From Pelagerythrobacter marensis (GTDB lineage Bacteria; Pseudomonadota; Alphaproteobacteria; Sphingomonadales; Sphingomonadaceae): a DNA stretch of 64,000 nucleotides. Positions 62,678 through 64,000 of this stretch are shown one piece after another. Under the pieces are notes generated by a model. That model was given only the letters and a program-made list of their open reading frames with translations. It was not told where the DNA came from and did not search any database. Position numbers and translations under genes: made by a program. How positions within the stretch are numbered: the stretch's first letter is position 1; the number at the start of each line of letters is the position of its first letter. The stretch is taken from positions 682,001 through 746,000 of the forward strand of contig NZ_CP011805.1 in NCBI RefSeq assembly GCF_001028625.1, given 5' to 3'.

Positions 62678-63667
62678 ATGCTGCCAGTCGGGGGTGCGAT
62701 GAAGGGGGCAAGTGTGGGGCAAGGGTCTGCCTGGAACATGGCGGACTTCCTGCTGGAACTGTATCATGACGCCGCTGAATATACGCCAAGCGAGCTGAGA
62801 ATTCGCGTTCTCAGGAGATTGCAGGAAGTCGTGCCGTTCGACTTTGCAGTATGGGGAGGGGGGCAGGCCGAGGGGCGGCTGGTCAACGACCTTTCCGTCC
62901 TGGATCAGAGCCATGCCATCCTGGGCGAATGGGAAGCGGTCGCGCATCAGGACGGTTTCTGCGACCTTACGCTCGACAAGCTGGGGACGACGGCGCGCTT
63001 CGACGATGTGCTCGATTATCGCGACAGCCTGGCTTACAACGAGCATTGGCGCAGGTTTGATGCTTCGCACATGATGGCCACCATCGTGGCCGAGCGGTCC
63101 GATGGCTATGTCAGTTTCGTCGGGCTCTGCGCCGACGATCGACCGCGCGTGTTCTCGGATGCAGAGCGCAGTCTCAAGCAGATGTTGATGCCGCACTTTT
63201 CCCAGGCCCTGCGCATCAGCCGCGATCTGGGGCAGGCGCGGGGCGACATGCCGAGCGAGGCCGTCGGCCTTGTCACCCCCGACGGCGCGGTCCTTTCTGT
63301 CGAAGGCCCCTTCTTCGAACTGGCGATGCAGGAATGGGGCGCACGGATTGCCCGGCTGCCATCCGACGTCATCCATGCACTGCACCGGGCGGGGCAGTGG
63401 AGCGGGGTGACAGCACAGGCGAAGATGGTGCCTTTCGGGCGAAACTATTTCGTTCACCTGATCGCGACGTCCGTGCTGGAGCGTCTTTCCCCGCGAGAGC
63501 GGGAGGTCGCCGAACTGTTCGGAGCGGGGCTGACACACAAGGCCGTCGCGCGCCGCCTGGGATCATCGCCCTCCACCGTGCGCAACCAGCTTGCGAGCGT
63601 GTACGAGAAGCTTGGCGTTTCGAACAAGGCGGAGCTCGCATCGCTGGTCGGTGGCGGAAATCTCTGA
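62678..63667 (+). CDS. LuxR-type HTH transcriptional regulator
   Basis: A protein of about 329 residues. The N-terminal 200 residues form an unnamed sensory domain, GAF-like in pattern (LQEVVPFDFAVWGGG ... VSFVGLCADDRPRVFSDAERSLKQMLMPHFSQALRI); the C-terminal GerE/LuxR HTH covers about 268-325 (LSPREREVAELFGAGLTHKAVARRLGSSPSTVRNQLASVYEKLGVSNKAELASL). The AHL-binding residues of quorum regulators are not evident. Start uncertain: ATG 62678 follows AGGA at good spacing; ATG 62648 and 62699 are alternatives. Confidence 0.85.
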   Translation: MLPVGGAMKGASVGQGSAWNMADFLLELYHDAAEYTPSELRIRVLRRLQEVVPFDFAVWGGGQAEGRLVNDLSVLDQSHAILGEWEAVAHQDGFCDLTLDKLGTTARFDDVLDYRDSLAYNEHWRRFDASHMMATIVAERSDGYVSFVGLCADDRPRVFSDAERSLKQMLMPHFSQALRISRDLGQARGDMPSEAVGLVTPDGAVLSVEGPFFELAMQEWGARIARLPSDVIHALHRAGQWSGVTAQAKMVPFGRNYFVHLIATSVLERLSPREREVAELFGAGLTHKAVARRLGSSPSTVRNQLASVYEKLGVSNKAELASLVGGGNL

Positions 63668-63850
63668 TCGACGCTGACCAATATAGGGCATCTGCACTAT
63701 TTCCGCAGCGGCCTGCCGCGACCTATTCCGACTGCCGATACCTTGCGGTCACCACCGGCCGCGAGGCCTTTGTCTTTTGTCGGAGTCGCAGCGTGTGCGT
63801 TGGCGTGCACCCAGGCCGACAATTTTTTACGATGTGAACGGGGGAACGCG

Positions 63851-64000
63851 ATGACGAAAACGAATGCCGGAGACGACGGTGTGATCCCACCGGCAACGGG
63901 TGTGGCGGATGGCGGGGCCAGTGGAGCCGAGGCCTGGGCCACCGCCGAAGGCGGCGCGCGTTTGGCGGAGCGGGTCAAGAACATCCTCACCAAACCCGGC
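63851..64000 (+). CDS. Yip1-domain membrane protein, N-terminus (3' end outside window)
   Basis: The last 150 bases encode 50 residues: a Gly/Ala-rich disordered start (MTKTNAGDDGVIPPATGVADGG) and then ARLAERVKNILTKPG, which closely resembles the opening ERVKNILLKP of bacterial Yip1-domain proteins. Those are small multi-helix inner-membrane proteins of unknown role. The frame is open to the window edge. Preceded by GGGGGAACGCG. Confidence 0.6.
   Translation, partial: MTKTNAGDDGVIPPATGVADGGASGAEAWATAEGGARLAERVKNILTKPG

Overview
The window is high-GC chromosomal DNA from an alphaproteobacterium, most likely of the order Sphingomonadales and probably the Erythrobacteraceae/Sphingomonadaceae. 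Supporting signs are a class I lysyl-tRNA synthetase, a DUF6456 protein beside an XRE/S24-type regulator, a GTA-type 3TM holin, a very large TonB-dependent receptor, a complex I NDUFS4-like accessory subunit, a short SRP RNA and several secreted amidohydrolases. No rRNA, CRISPR array, complete prophage or intact transposase was seen. The assignment rests on recognising gene families, not on a database search.

Layout, 1-21.9 kb: the 3' end of pyrG; a small heat-shock gene behind a probable ROSE RNA thermometer; a grxC-nitrilase-DUF1178 operon; tRNA-Arg; a SixA-like phosphatase and a DinG/XPD-type helicase; class I LysRS; a 2OG-Fe(II) oxygenase divergent from cytochrome b561; an RcnB-like Arg-rich protein; EttA and a MATE transporter. 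Then comes a probable D-glutamate/N-acyl-D-amino-acid locus: dgcN, dgcA, a periplasmic D-aminoacylase-like enzyme and a TonB-dependent receptor.

Layout, 22-45 kb: a low-GC orphan membrane gene next to tRNA-Pro and a CAT-anticodon tRNA; a WalW-like deacetylase; a soluble sensor-kinase-like protein with a degenerate ATPase domain; an Lrp regulator; accC-accB-aroQ with a yefM-yoeB toxin-antitoxin pair abutting aroQ; a GTA-type holin; a CitE-like lyase; a secreted amidohydrolase overlapping a deacetylase lipoprotein; tRNA-Pro(GGG); yajC-secD-secF; a glycosyltransferase; the XRE regulator and DUF6456 gene; Uup; and another secreted amidohydrolase.

Layout, 44-64 kb: SIMPL and PepSY proteins ahead of an OmpR-type two-component system; chorismate mutase divergent from a long-chain polyprenyl diphosphate synthase; hrpB; a complex I accessory subunit; SRP RNA; dnaX-ebfC; a class II aldolase family protein; lon; HU; a lipoprotein; an RlmB-like methyltransferase; tRNA-Tyr. 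A decayed 1.6-kb element follows tRNA-Tyr. It is bounded by a duplicated tRNA 3' end and carries an integrase remnant, a HEPN-like protein and a lipoprotein. Beyond it lie a fragment of a CmlA/FloR-type efflux gene, a LuxR-type regulator and the start of a Yip1-like membrane protein.

The most useful leads are the tRNA-Tyr element, the ROSE-like thermometer, a 37-bp sequence shared by the regions upstream of lon and the RcnB-like gene, the DgcN/DgcA/TonB locus, and the toxin-antitoxin pair joined to an essential operon.
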